From Sphaerisporangium corydalis (GTDB lineage Bacteria > Actinomycetota > Actinomycetes > Streptosporangiales > Streptosporangiaceae), in assembly GCF_025506355.1 (NCBI RefSeq), contig NZ_JANZYP010000059.1, positions 1-64,000 of the forward strand: a DNA stretch of 64,000 nt, written 5' to 3'. Positions 14,910 through 26,255 of this stretch are shown here, piece after piece (position 1 is the stretch's first letter; each line of letters starts with the position of its first letter). The notes below the pieces were generated by a model. It was not told the DNA's origin. It made no database searches and saw only the letters and a program-made list of their open reading frames with translations. Both the position numbers and the translations under genes were made by a program.

Positions 14910-15404
14910 AGTGGTGCCTGCACGTGAGAACGTCTCCCCGCGTCGGCTGCACTAGGTTAGCAAACTCCGGGCACTGCGTCATACCGGGATTCCGGCTGGG
15001 GTGCGGGAGTCCGGGGGGCGGGAGGGCGGTGGCCTCCGCTGTGGGTTCGCCTGTGGGTTCTGGTGGGGGTGGGTGGGTGCTGGTTCGGGGGTTGGGCGGG
15101 AGGATGGTAGGCGTTGGGTCATATCTACTGTCGGGTCATATCTACTGTCATATCCACGTGCGGGCGTTGGGTCGTACCCATGTGCGGGCGGTTGGGGCGT
15201 ATCTGAGGGCGGGTGTCGGGTACGCAGCGCAGGTTCGGCCCGGGTGCGGCGCAGGTTGTGCCCGGTGTAGCGCAAGTCGTGGCCGGCGCTGCGCAGGTTG
15301 TGCCTGGTGTAGCGCAAGTTGTGGCCGGTGTGGTGCAGGTTGTGGCCGGGTGCGGTTGGGCGACCGGTGTGGAGTGGTGGGACGTACTGAGTGAAGGAGC
15401 ACGT
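14910..15404. other. Long intergenic region with two repeat clusters
   Basis: No gene is convincing. At 15116-15149 a 17-bp unit (GGGTCATATCTACTGTC) occurs twice in tandem. At 15243-15347 five 21-bp units follow. GC-rich low-complexity sequence fills the rest. Any promoter for the M20 peptidase must lie here, but I cannot point to one. Confidence 0.6.
15243..15347 (+). repeat. Five tandem 21-bp repeats
   Basis: Units are variants of GGTGTAGCGCAAGTTGTGGCC. They are in frame with the downstream peptidase, with no stop between, and would read as heptapeptides such as GVAQVVA/GAAQVVP if translated. The peptidase's own start at 15405 has a good ribosome site, so they are probably untranslated. 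Confidence 0.85.
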
Positions 15405-16703
15405 ATGACCGCGTTCAACGGTGAGGACGAGGTCGTCGGGCTGTGCCGCGACCTGATCCGGATCGATTCGAGAAACGCAGGGGACAACGCGGGCCCGGGG
15501 GAACGGGTCGCGGCGGAGTACGTCGCGGGCAAGCTGGCCGAGGTGGGGCTGGAGCCGCGGATCCTGGAGAGCGACAGCAAGCGGGCCAACGTGATCGCCC
15601 GCATCGAGGGCGAGGATCCGAGCCGGGAGGCCCTGCTGCTTCACGGGCACCTCGACGTGGTCCCCTTCGACGCCGGTGACTGGACCCATCACCCGTTGAG
15701 CGGGGAGATCGCCGACGGGTGCGTCTGGGGTCGCGGGGCCGTGGACATGAAGAACATGGACGCCATGATCCTCGCGGTCGTGCGGCAGCGGCTGAGCGAG
15801 GGCCGCAGGCCGCCGAGGGACGTGGTGCTGGCGTTCACGGCGGACGAGGAGGCCGGCGGCCACTACGGTGCGCAGTGGCTGGCGACCGAGCACAAGGATC
15901 TCTTCGAGGGGTGCACCGAGGCGATCGGCGAGGTGGGCGGCTTCAGCGTCTCCGTCGGCGAGGCCAAGCGGCTCTATCTCATCGAGGCGGCGGAGAAGGG
16001 CATCGCCTGGATGAGGCTCACGGCCGCCGGGCGCGCGGGGCACGGCTCGATGCTGAACAGCGAGAACGCGGTCACCGAGCTGGCCGAGGCCGTCGCACGC
16101 ATCGGGCGGTACGAGTGGCCGGTGCGGCTGACGCCCACGGTGCGCGCCTTCTTCCAGGAGGCCTTCGAGATCGAGCTGGAGGCGGACGACGCCGAGGCCG
16201 CGGTCGCGAAGCTGGGCCCGCTGGCCCGCATGATCGGCGCCACGCTGCGGAACACGGCCAACCCGACCATGCTGGACGCCGGGTACAAGGCCAACGTGAT
16301 CCCGCAGACCGCCACCGCGCATGTGGACGGCCGCTTCCTGCCCGGGTACGAGGACGAGTTCTTCACCACCCTCGACGAGCTGCTCGGGCCCAATGTGACC
16401 AGGGAGTTCATCTACCACGACATCGCCGTCGAGACCGCGTTCGACGGCTCGCTCGTGCGTGCCATGGCCGAGGCGCTCAACGCTGAGGATCCCGGGGCGC
16501 GGGCCGTGCCGTACACGCTCTCCGGCGGCACCGACCTCAAGGCGTTCAGCCGTCTCGGCATCCGCGGGTTCGGGTTCGCGCCGCTGCGGCTGCCCGCCGA
16601 CCTGGATTTCTCCGGGATGTTCCACGGGATAGATGAGCGGGTTCCGGTGGATTCGCTGAAGTTCGGGGTGCGGGTACTTGACCGCTTCCTGGGCGCCTGC
16701 TGA
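15405..16703 (+). CDS. M20 family metallopeptidase
   Basis: 432 residues, the usual length for ArgE/DapE/CPG2-type zinc amidohydrolases, which remove acyl or amino-acid groups from small amides or peptides in the cytosol. Metal and catalytic residues are visible: H82 and D84 (LLHGHLDVVPF), D114 (GRGAVDMKNM) and the catalytic pair E148-E149 (TADEEAGG). The dimerisation insert lies around 200-330. ATG 15405 has GAAGGAG upstream and begins at the domain, so the longer open frame from 15213 is rejected. The substrate cannot be told from sequence. It is probably monocistronic; the next gene starts 121 bp on. Confidence 0.9.
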   Translation: MTAFNGEDEVVGLCRDLIRIDSRNAGDNAGPGERVAAEYVAGKLAEVGLEPRILESDSKRANVIARIEGEDPSREALLLHGHLDVVPFDAGDWTHHPLSGEIADGCVWGRGAVDMKNMDAMILAVVRQRLSEGRRPPRDVVLAFTADEEAGGHYGAQWLATEHKDLFEGCTEAIGEVGGFSVSVGEAKRLYLIEAAEKGIAWMRLTAAGRAGHGSMLNSENAVTELAEAVARIGRYEWPVRLTPTVRAFFQEAFEIELEADDAEAAVAKLGPLARMIGATLRNTANPTMLDAGYKANVIPQTATAHVDGRFLPGYEDEFFTTLDELLGPNVTREFIYHDIAVETAFDGSLVRAMAEALNAEDPGARAVPYTLSGGTDLKAFSRLGIRGFGFAPLRLPADLDFSGMFHGIDERVPVDSLKFGVRVLDRFLGAC

Positions 16704-16824
16704 CGTCTTCTTGAAAAAACCATTGCCATCACTCCCGGTGCTGCTACGGTAACTTTCCGTTGAGGAGTTGCGCCATGATCGGCCCAGCGTGAGCGGGGTC
16801 GATCGCGGAGTTCGGGGAGGTCAC

Positions 16825-17592
16825 GTGGCACGCACGCCGATGGGGCGGCGAAGGGCTGAGTCGCCCGTCGTCGCCGCGTGCGTGCCCGTGACCGCTTCGG
16901 ACGAGCCGACTCAGACGATCAGGGCGCGGGAGGGCCGGATGGCACGGTTCGTGGCCGGCCCCCGGTTCGGTCGTCTGCTGGCCATCGGTGGTCTCGTGGC
17001 CGTCGGCTGGCTCCTGGGCATCGTCTCGGCTCTCTTCGGCGCCGCCCCCGCGGCCGCCGATGCCCATGTCCGCACGGACCATGTGGCCACCGCCGAGACC
17101 GTTGCGGGAGCCGAAGCCGTCGGTCATACCAGTCAGATCCATCGAGCCAGTCCGGTCGGTCAGATTGACCGGATCGGCCGGGTCGGCCGGGTCGCGGATG
17201 TGGTCGATACCGAGGCCGCCCGGACAGGGGCGGGCCGGCATGCCACCTCCACGGCTCCTCACGTCGCTGCCGGGTCGGCCTTGGCCGGCGGTTTCCCCAC
17301 GGTGAGCGACAGTGCCCTGGCGGATGCCGGGGCGATGGCGGGGCGGACGGTCGACGGGCTCACCAGCCAGTCGAAGCCCGCCCTTCCTGAACCATCCACA
17401 GCCGACCACTCGGCCGGGGCCAATGGCTTCGTGCCCCGAGGTGGCGGCTCCGGCCCGTCCGGGCCGGGTCTCGGGGATGTCGCGAGGTCCGTTCCCGACC
17501 CGCGGCTCATGGTCGCGCCCGCTCTCCTGGCGCGCGTGCCTGCCCCCGTCGTCCGCACAGCCGCGGACGACCCCTCTTTCTCTCCCGACTGA
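16825..17592 (+). CDS. Hypothetical membrane-anchored or secreted protein
   Basis: 255 residues from GTG 16825, which follows GGGGAGG; ATG 16939 with GAGGG upstream is the alternative and would give a classical signal peptide. A hydrophobic segment (LLAIGGLVAVGWLLGIVSAL) ends in AAPAAADA, a good signal-peptidase site. The remainder is low-complexity, rich in Ala, Gly, Pro and Ser, with no domain I recognise. It precedes the chaplin-like surface protein by 236 bp on the same strand, so a cell-surface role is possible. Confidence 0.6.
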   Translation: MARTPMGRRRAESPVVAACVPVTASDEPTQTIRAREGRMARFVAGPRFGRLLAIGGLVAVGWLLGIVSALFGAAPAAADAHVRTDHVATAETVAGAEAVGHTSQIHRASPVGQIDRIGRVGRVADVVDTEAARTGAGRHATSTAPHVAAGSALAGGFPTVSDSALADAGAMAGRTVDGLTSQSKPALPEPSTADHSAGANGFVPRGGGSGPSGPGLGDVARSVPDPRLMVAPALLARVPAPVVRTAADDPSFSPD

Positions 17593-17828
17593 TCCCGCTC
17601 CCGTCCGGCCCTGACCTGTTCGAGCTGTCACGGCCGGTGCGGAGCGTGCCGTCGATCTCCTCGTCCCCGGAGTGACCGGTACGTACCCGCGGGTGACACG
17701 TCATTTCCTAGTCCCGCGATGACCTCGGGCTTTCCACTGTGCGGCTGTGCGGCCTCTCACGTGGCATCGCCCTGCGCTTTTCGCGGTCTGTCAGGAACTC
17801 CCCCCAAAGAACCAAGGAGCGATCTGTT

Positions 17829-20051
17829 ATGCGAACGTGGGCGAAGGGCTCCGCTCCCGCAGCTCTGCTTGCGGTGGCCGTCATGACTCTCGGTAGTGGT
17901 ACGGCGGTCGCCGACACCTCCGGCACCGGCTCGGTCGGTGGCGGAAACCAGGTCAACCTGCCCATCACCATCCCCGTCGACATCAGCGGCAACGCCGTCG
18001 GCGTGCTCGGCGGCTCGTCGGCCTCGTCCCAGGGCGGTTCCTCCGTCCAGGGCGGTCCGGGCGGCAACGGCATCCAGGGCAGCACCTCCGGACGTGGCAG
18101 CGTGCTGGGCGGCAACCAGGTGAACGCGCCGATCACCGCTCCTATCAACGCGTGCGGCAACGCCGTCTCCCTGGTCGGGCGGTCCGACGCGGGCTGCCAG
18201 GGCGGGGCGACGGTCAGAGGCGGCGGCGGAGGTGGCGCGGGCGGCAACCGGACCGACGGGCGGCACAGCGTCCTCGGCGGCAACCAGGTGGTCGCGCCGA
18301 TCACCGCCCCGGTCAACCTCTGTGGCAACGCCATCGCGGTCTTCGGCGAGTCGACCGCGGGGTGCAGGGGCGGCGCGTCCGTGCAGGGCGGCGGCGGGCG
18401 CGGCGCGGGCGGCAACCGTACGTCGGGGAACTCCTCCGTGCTGGGCGGCAACCAGGTGGTCGCGCCGATCACCGCGCCGATCAACATCTGCGGTAACTCC
18501 GTCGCGCTCATCGGCGGGGCGTTCTCCGGGTGCCGTGGCGGAGCCAGCGTCAGCGGTGGCGGTGGCAACGGTGGCGGTGGCGGGAACGGCGGTCCCGGTG
18601 GCGGCGGGGGCAACGGTGGCCCTGGCGGCAACGGTGGTCCTGGCGGGAATGGCGGTCCCGGCGGGAACGGTGGTCCCGGGGGCGGCGGGAACGGTCACCA
18701 GGGAGGTCATGGGGGTCAGGGCGGCCACGGCCACGGAGGCGACGGTGGCTATCGCGGCGACCGCGATCACGGTGGGCCTGGCGGCAGCCGTGACCATGGC
18801 GGCGACGGGGATCACGGCCGACCGGGCGCTCCCGGTGGACCGGGTACTCCGGGTGGACCGGGTACCCCTGGTGGCCCTGGTGGCCCCGGTGGGCCTGGTG
18901 GGCCTGGGGGTAACGGTGGGCCTGGGGGTAACGGCGATCACTCGTTCGGGGCGGGTGGGAACGACACCGACGGGCGGTTCAGCGTCCTCGGTGGCAACCA
19001 GATCGTGGCGCCGATCACGGCGCCGATCAACGTCTGCGGTAACTCCGTGGGCAACGGCGCGGCGGGCTGCGAGGGCGGCATCATCGCCCCGCCGGCCGGT
19101 CACGGCAGTGGCGCGGGTGGCAACCAGACGTCCGGGCGGTACAGCGTCCTGGGTGGTAACCAGATCGTGGCGCCGATCACGGCGCCGATCAACGTCTGCG
19201 GCAACGCCGTCGCCGTGATCGGCCAGGCCTTCGCGGGCTGCCGCGGCGGGGCCTCGGTCAAGGGCGGCGGAGCGGGTCGTGGCGCCGGGGGCAACCAGAC
19301 CGACGGGCGGTACAGCGTCCTGGGTGGTAACCAGATCGTGGCGCCGATCACGGCGCCGATCAACGTCTGCGGCAACGCCGTCGCCGTGCTGGGTGACGCC
19401 GCCGCGGGCTGCCTGGGCGGAGCGAGCGTGGGCGGCCCGGCCTGGCCCGGCGGCCAGGGCGGTCCGGGTGGCCAGGGTGGTCCCGGCGGCCCGGGTGGCC
19501 CTGGTGCTCCGGGTGCTCCGGGCGGGCCTGGTGGACCGGCTGGACCGGGTGGGCCTGGTGGACCGGCCGGCCCCGGTGGGGGGCAGTCCGGGTACGGGCA
19601 CCCGGAGCGCCGGGTCGCGGGCGGCAATATGGCGGCTCCCGGTCTGCTGGCGGACATGCCGCTCACTCCCGTGGGCCCGGCTCGGAAGGCGGGGGAAGTG
19701 ACCCACCAGTCGGGTCAGGCGCCGTCGGTCAGTGGCGTCCAGAAGCCGGCCGGCCTTCCTGACCTGCCCGCCGCGCCCAGCACCGCCGGGGGCGCGCAGC
19801 AGCCGGCTGCGGTCGGCAGCCCGCTCGGGCAGGTCGGGAAGATCGTCGCGGGCACCCCGGCCGGGGCGCTCGTGGGCGGTTCGGCGGGCGAACTGCCGGT
19901 CAGCCCGATGGGTCTGATGAGCGCCGAGCAGCCGCTGGGCGTCACGGGCATGAACTCCGGCTCGCTGGTGGCCCTGTTCCTCGGCGCCCTGTTCACCGCC
20001 TCGGCGACCGTGTTCGCCGGCACCCGCCGCCTCCGTCTCCGGCGGAGGTGA
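17829..20051 (+). CDS. Giant chaplin-like surface protein with collagen-like Gly-rich blocks
   Basis: 740 residues from ATG 17829 (AAGGAG upstream). A signal peptide (ALLAVAVMTLGSGTAVA) is followed by seven chaplin-type repeats, GGNQxxAPITAPINxCGN ... AGCxGG. The first lacks the two cysteines; repeats 5-7 are almost identical. A long GGxGGP/GPGGPGT block separates repeats 4 and 5, and a second follows repeat 7. The C-terminus has LGVTG, then a hydrophobic helix (LVALFLGALFTASATVF) and an Arg-rich tail (RRLRLRRR), i.e. a cell-wall sorting layout with a variant of the LAxTG motif. Chaplins are amphipathic proteins that coat aerial hyphae. Ordinary long chaplins carry two such domains, so seven plus collagen-like spacers is unusual. 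Confidence 0.85.
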   Translation: MRTWAKGSAPAALLAVAVMTLGSGTAVADTSGTGSVGGGNQVNLPITIPVDISGNAVGVLGGSSASSQGGSSVQGGPGGNGIQGSTSGRGSVLGGNQVNAPITAPINACGNAVSLVGRSDAGCQGGATVRGGGGGGAGGNRTDGRHSVLGGNQVVAPITAPVNLCGNAIAVFGESTAGCRGGASVQGGGGRGAGGNRTSGNSSVLGGNQVVAPITAPINICGNSVALIGGAFSGCRGGASVSGGGGNGGGGGNGGPGGGGGNGGPGGNGGPGGNGGPGGNGGPGGGGNGHQGGHGGQGGHGHGGDGGYRGDRDHGGPGGSRDHGGDGDHGRPGAPGGPGTPGGPGTPGGPGGPGGPGGPGGNGGPGGNGDHSFGAGGNDTDGRFSVLGGNQIVAPITAPINVCGNSVGNGAAGCEGGIIAPPAGHGSGAGGNQTSGRYSVLGGNQIVAPITAPINVCGNAVAVIGQAFAGCRGGASVKGGGAGRGAGGNQTDGRYSVLGGNQIVAPITAPINVCGNAVAVLGDAAAGCLGGASVGGPAWPGGQGGPGGQGGPGGPGGPGAPGAPGGPGGPAGPGGPGGPAGPGGGQSGYGHPERRVAGGNMAAPGLLADMPLTPVGPARKAGEVTHQSGQAPSVSGVQKPAGLPDLPAAPSTAGGAQQPAAVGSPLGQVGKIVAGTPAGALVGGSAGELPVSPMGLMSAEQPLGVTGMNSGSLVALFLGALFTASATVFAGTRRLRLRRR

Positions 20052-20265
20052 GCCGATCAGAGAGCGGCCACCCGCCGACCGGCCCGCCGTAGGGCGACCG
20101 GGTTCGCCGCCGCCTTCGTCTTCGGCGGAGGTGAGGCGACCAGAGAGCGGCCACCTGCGGACCGGCCCGCCGTAAGGCGAACCGTGTTCGCAGGCGCCCG
20201 CCGTCTCTGGCGGAGGTGAGGCGACCAGAGACCGGCCACCTGCGGACCGGCCCGCTGTAAGTGGC
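20041..20265. repeat. Three imperfect 83-86 bp tandem repeats over the chaplin gene end
   Basis: Copies begin at 20041, 20124 and about 20209 with GGCGGAGGTGAG and share CAGAGA-CGGCCACC and GACCGGCCCGC. The first includes the chaplin stop codon. The remaining bases to 20413 hold no gene that I can support. Confidence 0.85.
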
Positions 20266-20413
20266 GGGAGGGTCATGGGGGTGGGTGGTGAGGGGTTTCT
20301 GGGGGTGAAGGGGTTCTCCGTCTGTTGGGGGGCGGAGTCATAGACGCTTTGCCGTAGTGGGCACGGTGGCGGGGATGGCCCGCTGAGCTGGGCTCGTGCG
20401 GTGGAGCACAGAT

Positions 20414-20454
20414 GCTTTGCCCGTTCCGGGGGCGCGGCCCGGAGCGGGCAAAGC
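20414..20454 (-). terminator. Strong hairpin downstream of the DUF5703 gene
   Basis: Arms GCTTTGCCCGTTCCGGG and CCCGGAGCGGGCAAAGC match at 16 of 17 positions around a 7-base loop. It lies 34 bases beyond the minus-strand stop at 20489 and may also serve the plus-strand chaplin gene. Confidence 0.65.
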
Positions 20455-20488
20455 CATGTCCGGGGCGTTACAGTGGGGCCGACGGAGA

Positions 20489-20674
20489 TTACAGTGTGCT
20501 GGCCACTCGTAGGATCTTGCGGCGCAGCCGTACGTACCGACGGCCATCGGGATACAGCCGCAGGAGGTCAAGTTCCCAATGCCCGTATTCGGCATGTTCG
20601 GTAAGAACCCTGCGGGCGGTCTCCCGTGAGGTCCCCCGCGGGAGGTAGAGGTCTAAATAGGAGTACTCGAGCAC
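20489..20674 (-). CDS. DUF5703 family small protein
   Basis: 61 residues from GTG 20674 (LEYSYLDLYLPRGTSRETAR, then HAEYGHWELDLLRLYPDGRR and a basic LRRKI tail). It belongs to a small conserved actinobacterial family of unknown function (DUF5703), commonly found near topA, as here, in divergent orientation. An ATG at 20701 would add nine residues; the ribosome site does not decide between them. It is soluble and basic, with no signal peptide or cysteines. The strong hairpin at 20414 probably ends its transcript. Confidence 0.75.
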   Translation of the reverse strand: MLEYSYLDLYLPRGTSRETARRVLTEHAEYGHWELDLLRLYPDGRRYVRLRRKILRVASTL

Positions 20675-20917
20675 AGCGGTTAGTCTCCGAAGGGTGTGCA
20701 AGGGGACGCTGGCACTCTCTGGGCTCTATTCTGCGTCCTCGTGGGTATCGGGTCCAGGTAGGTGGAACACCGGTAAGTGACCGGGTAGTCCGACGGGGAG
20801 AAGATCCCGGCGACGGGTTACCTTCATGCCTGTGACGGGGTCACTCGGAGCGCCGCCCACGGCGTTCCGTGACTGACCGGCAGGGGAACGACAGCGAACA
20901 GCGAGGTAGGAAGCAGC

Positions 20918-23566
<2,649 letters not shown>

Positions 23567-23605
23567 GCCTCCCGCCGTACCCGGAGCGATGCCACCGGGT
23601 ACGGC

Positions 23606-23735
23606 GCGGAGCCGTCCGTCCGCCCGCATGACGGTCCGCCGTACCGCGGAGCCGTCCGTCTGCCCGCATGACAATCCGCGCCCTGCCGCGGAGCCGTCGG
23701 TCTGCCCGTATGACGGTCCGCCGTACCCGGAGTCG
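23606..23735. repeat. Three imperfect repeats between topA and efeB
   Basis: Variants of GCGGAGCCGTCCGTC-GCCCGCATGACGGTCCGCCGTACC recur about every 45-50 bases between two convergent genes. No hairpin with a T run is evident. Confidence 0.7.
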
Positions 23736-23765
23736 TGACATCGGGTACGGGGTGCCCCCGTCGGG

Positions 23766-25016
23766 TCAGGCGAAGAGGGTGCGGCCCCAGTAGTCGCCGG
23801 CGTCGCGGAGCCCCGGCGGGCAGGCGAACAGGCCGCTGGAGACGTGCTTGATGTACTCGTTCAGCGAGTCCGTGCGCCCCAGTTCCATCTGGATGGGGAC
23901 GAACTGCTTGCGCGGGTCCCGCTGGTAGGCGATGAAGAACAGCCCGGCGTCGAGCCGCCCGAGCCCGTCGGAGCCGTCCACGTAGTTGTAGCCGCGCCGC
24001 AGCAGGCGGGCCCCGCCGTGGCTGGACGGGTGCGCGAGCCGTACGTGGGCGTCGACCGCGATGGTCGGGGTGCCGTCGGCGCCCTTGGCGGCGAAGTCGG
24101 GCTCGTCGAACTCGTGCTTACCGCCGAGCGGCGCCCCCTCGCCCTTGTCGCGGCCGAAGATCTGCTGCTGCTCCGACAGCGAGGTCCTGTCCCAGGTCTC
24201 GATGTTCATCCGGATCTTGCGGGTGACCATGTAGCTGCCGCCGTCCATCCAGGCGGGCCCGTCCCCGGGTGCGGCCCAGAGCTGCTGCCTGAGCAGGGCG
24301 GCGTCTTCGAGCTTGAGGTTGTTGGTGCCGTCCTTGAAGCCCATCAGGTTGCGCGCGGTGGACTGGGCGCGCGAGGTGGACGAGGTGCGGCCGAAGCCGA
24401 GCTGGGACCAGCGGACCGACACCTTGCCGAACCCGATCCTCGCCAGGTTGCGGATCGCGTGCACGGCGATCTGCGGGTCGTGGGCGCAGGCCTGGACGCA
24501 GATGTCGCCGCCCGAGATGTCGGCCAGCAGGTCCTCGGCGGGGAACTTCGGCAGGTCGGCGAGGGCGGCGGGCCTCTTGGCGCCGAGCCCGAACCGGCCG
24601 TCGAACAGGGAGGGGCCGAACCCGATGGTGATGGTCAGCCCGGACGGGGGCAGGCCGAGCGCCTCGCCGGTGTCGTCGGGCGGCGCCTCGATCGCGCCGC
24701 CGACCGCGCCGAACGTCCCGGCGTCCTTGCCCTGGGTCATCCGCGCGGCGGCGACCGTCCACTCCTGGAGCATGTCGACCAGTTCGGCGCGCTTTTTGGT
24801 GGTGACGTCGAAGCTGACGAAGTGCAGGCGGTCCTGGGCCGGGGTGACGATCCCGGCCTGGTGCTCGCCGTAGAACGGCACCGGGTCGGAGGTGGAGGCC
24901 GCCGCGGCGGGCGGCGGCCCTTCGAGCAGGGCGTGCGTGGCGTAGGCGCCCGTCCCGACGGCGGCCACGCCGGCCGCGCCGAGCCCGAACAGCCTGCGGC
25001 GGTTGATCTTCGTCAC
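23766..25016 (-). CDS. efeB: Dyp-type peroxidase of the ferrous/haem iron uptake system (EfeB)
   Basis: 416 residues with a twin-arginine signal (NRRRLFGLGAAGVAAVG), so folded haem protein is exported by Tat. Dye-decolourising peroxidase features are visible: the GFKDGTNN motif (GxxDG distal aspartate) and a C-terminal histidine region (LAHPSSHGGARLLRRGYNYV) for haem. It is last of three genes efeU-efeO-efeB, 43 bp after efeO. In this system EfeB oxidises Fe(II), or may extract iron from haem, before transfer via EfeO and EfeU. It should follow the iron box upstream of efeU. Confidence 0.93.
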   Translation of the reverse strand: MTKINRRRLFGLGAAGVAAVGTGAYATHALLEGPPPAAAASTSDPVPFYGEHQAGIVTPAQDRLHFVSFDVTTKKRAELVDMLQEWTVAAARMTQGKDAGTFGAVGGAIEAPPDDTGEALGLPPSGLTITIGFGPSLFDGRFGLGAKRPAALADLPKFPAEDLLADISGGDICVQACAHDPQIAVHAIRNLARIGFGKVSVRWSQLGFGRTSSTSRAQSTARNLMGFKDGTNNLKLEDAALLRQQLWAAPGDGPAWMDGGSYMVTRKIRMNIETWDRTSLSEQQQIFGRDKGEGAPLGGKHEFDEPDFAAKGADGTPTIAVDAHVRLAHPSSHGGARLLRRGYNYVDGSDGLGRLDAGLFFIAYQRDPRKQFVPIQMELGRTDSLNEYIKHVSSGLFACPPGLRDAGDYWGRTLFA

Positions 25017-25059
25017 TTCGTCTCCTCGCCCGCGGGCGGGCCCACGAGGTGGGCCCGGA

Positions 25060-26208
25060 TCACTGGGCCACCACGGCCGCGACCTTGCTGATGGGCTCGG
25101 CCAGGGCGTTGATGGCGTCGGACAGCTCCTTCAGGTCGGCCTTGGAGAGCTCGTTGTGCAGCTTCCAGCCGTCGCCCGCGCGGTGCTTGCCCAGGGTCTC
25201 CGAGGCGGCGGCGAACTTCTCGTCGAGCGTCTTGGCCAGGTCGGGGGCGCGCTCGTCCAGGACGGGGCGCAGCGCGGAGACCGCGGCCTGCGAGCCTTCG
25301 AGGTTGGCGGCGAAGTCCCACAGGTCGGTGTGCGAGTAGCGGTCCTCCTCGCCGGTGATCTTGCCGGTGGCGACCTCGTCGAGGAGCTCCTTGGCGCCGT
25401 TGGCCAGCTTGAGGGGGGCGAGCTTCTCGGTGGTGGACTTGGCGACGATCTCCTTCACGTCGACCATCAGCTTGTCGGCGGTGGGGCCGTCCTTGCTGAT
25501 GTCCTTGGTGACCCACAGGTGCTTCTCGATCTTGTGGAAGCCGGTCCACTTCTCGCCCTTGGCCAGGTCGCCCTCGCGGGCGTCGATGGCGGGGTCGAGG
25601 TCGCCGAAGCTCTCCGCGACGGGCTCGATGCGCTCCCAGTAGGTGCGGGCGATCGGGAACAGCGCCTTGGCCTTATCAGCGTCACCGGCCTTCACGGCGT
25701 CGACGAACTCCTGCGTCTTGACGAGCAGCGCGTCGCTCTGGCTCTTCACGTACCGCTGGTAGTCGGCGGTCGCCTTGGCGAGCTTGACGTCGTCGGTGAG
25801 GGGGACGGCCGCGCCGCTCACCTTCAGCGGGTTGCGGATGCCCTTGCCGATCATGCCCGGCTTGCAGGCCGTCTGGTACGCCCCGGCGGGCAGCTCGATG
25901 ATGACCTGGCGGGTGAGCCCCGGGACGATGTTCTCCACCTCGCCCATCACGCGGTCGCCGTCGGCGTAGACGTAGAACTCGGTGACCTTGCTGCCGCTGT
26001 TGGTGACCTCGAACGTGGAGGTGCCGGCGGGCAGGTCGGCCGCGGAGACCTGGCAGTCGGTGTCGTTCGCGGCGACGGTGATCTTCCCGGGCTTGGCCGC
26101 GTCGGTGGCGGCCGGTCCGGCCGTGGCGCCTCCGCCGGTCGTCGACGAGCATGCGGTGAGGCCGGCCAGGGCCAGCGCGCCGGCGGTGAGGGCAAGAGGG
26201 GTACGCAT
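25060..26208 (-). CDS. efeO: Iron uptake lipoprotein EfeO (imelysin/M75 family)
   Basis: 382 residues. ATG 26208 is chosen because CTGGAG lies just upstream and a lipoprotein signal starts there (MRTPLALTAGALALAGLTAC, lipobox LTAC). An N-terminal cupredoxin-like domain (about 55-130, ending at LPAGAYQTAC) is followed by the imelysin-type domain (about 150-375) with a metal-binding HxxE-type motif (WTGFHKIEKHLW). It is anchored outside the membrane and thought to bind iron for delivery to EfeU. It is 47 bp after efeU, in the same operon. Confidence 0.93.
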   Translation of the reverse strand: MRTPLALTAGALALAGLTACSSTTGGGATAGPAATDAAKPGKITVAANDTDCQVSAADLPAGTSTFEVTNSGSKVTEFYVYADGDRVMGEVENIVPGLTRQVIIELPAGAYQTACKPGMIGKGIRNPLKVSGAAVPLTDDVKLAKATADYQRYVKSQSDALLVKTQEFVDAVKAGDADKAKALFPIARTYWERIEPVAESFGDLDPAIDAREGDLAKGEKWTGFHKIEKHLWVTKDISKDGPTADKLMVDVKEIVAKSTTEKLAPLKLANGAKELLDEVATGKITGEEDRYSHTDLWDFAANLEGSQAAVSALRPVLDERAPDLAKTLDEKFAAASETLGKHRAGDGWKLHNELSKADLKELSDAINALAEPISKVAAVVAQ

Positions 26209-26255
26209 GGTTCTCCAGTTCGGGACGATCACGGTGTGAGAGAGGTGCCGGGGGT

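Noticed and set aside
15213-15404. N-terminal extension of the M20 peptidase through the 21-bp repeats
   Set aside because: ATG 15405 has a strong ribosome site and matches the domain start; the extension is kept only as a finding to test.
17757-20276. 839-codon antisense frame over the chaplin-like gene
   Set aside because: Low-complexity mirror of the Gly/Pro-rich repeats; the plus strand has signal peptide, chaplin modules and a sorting tail.
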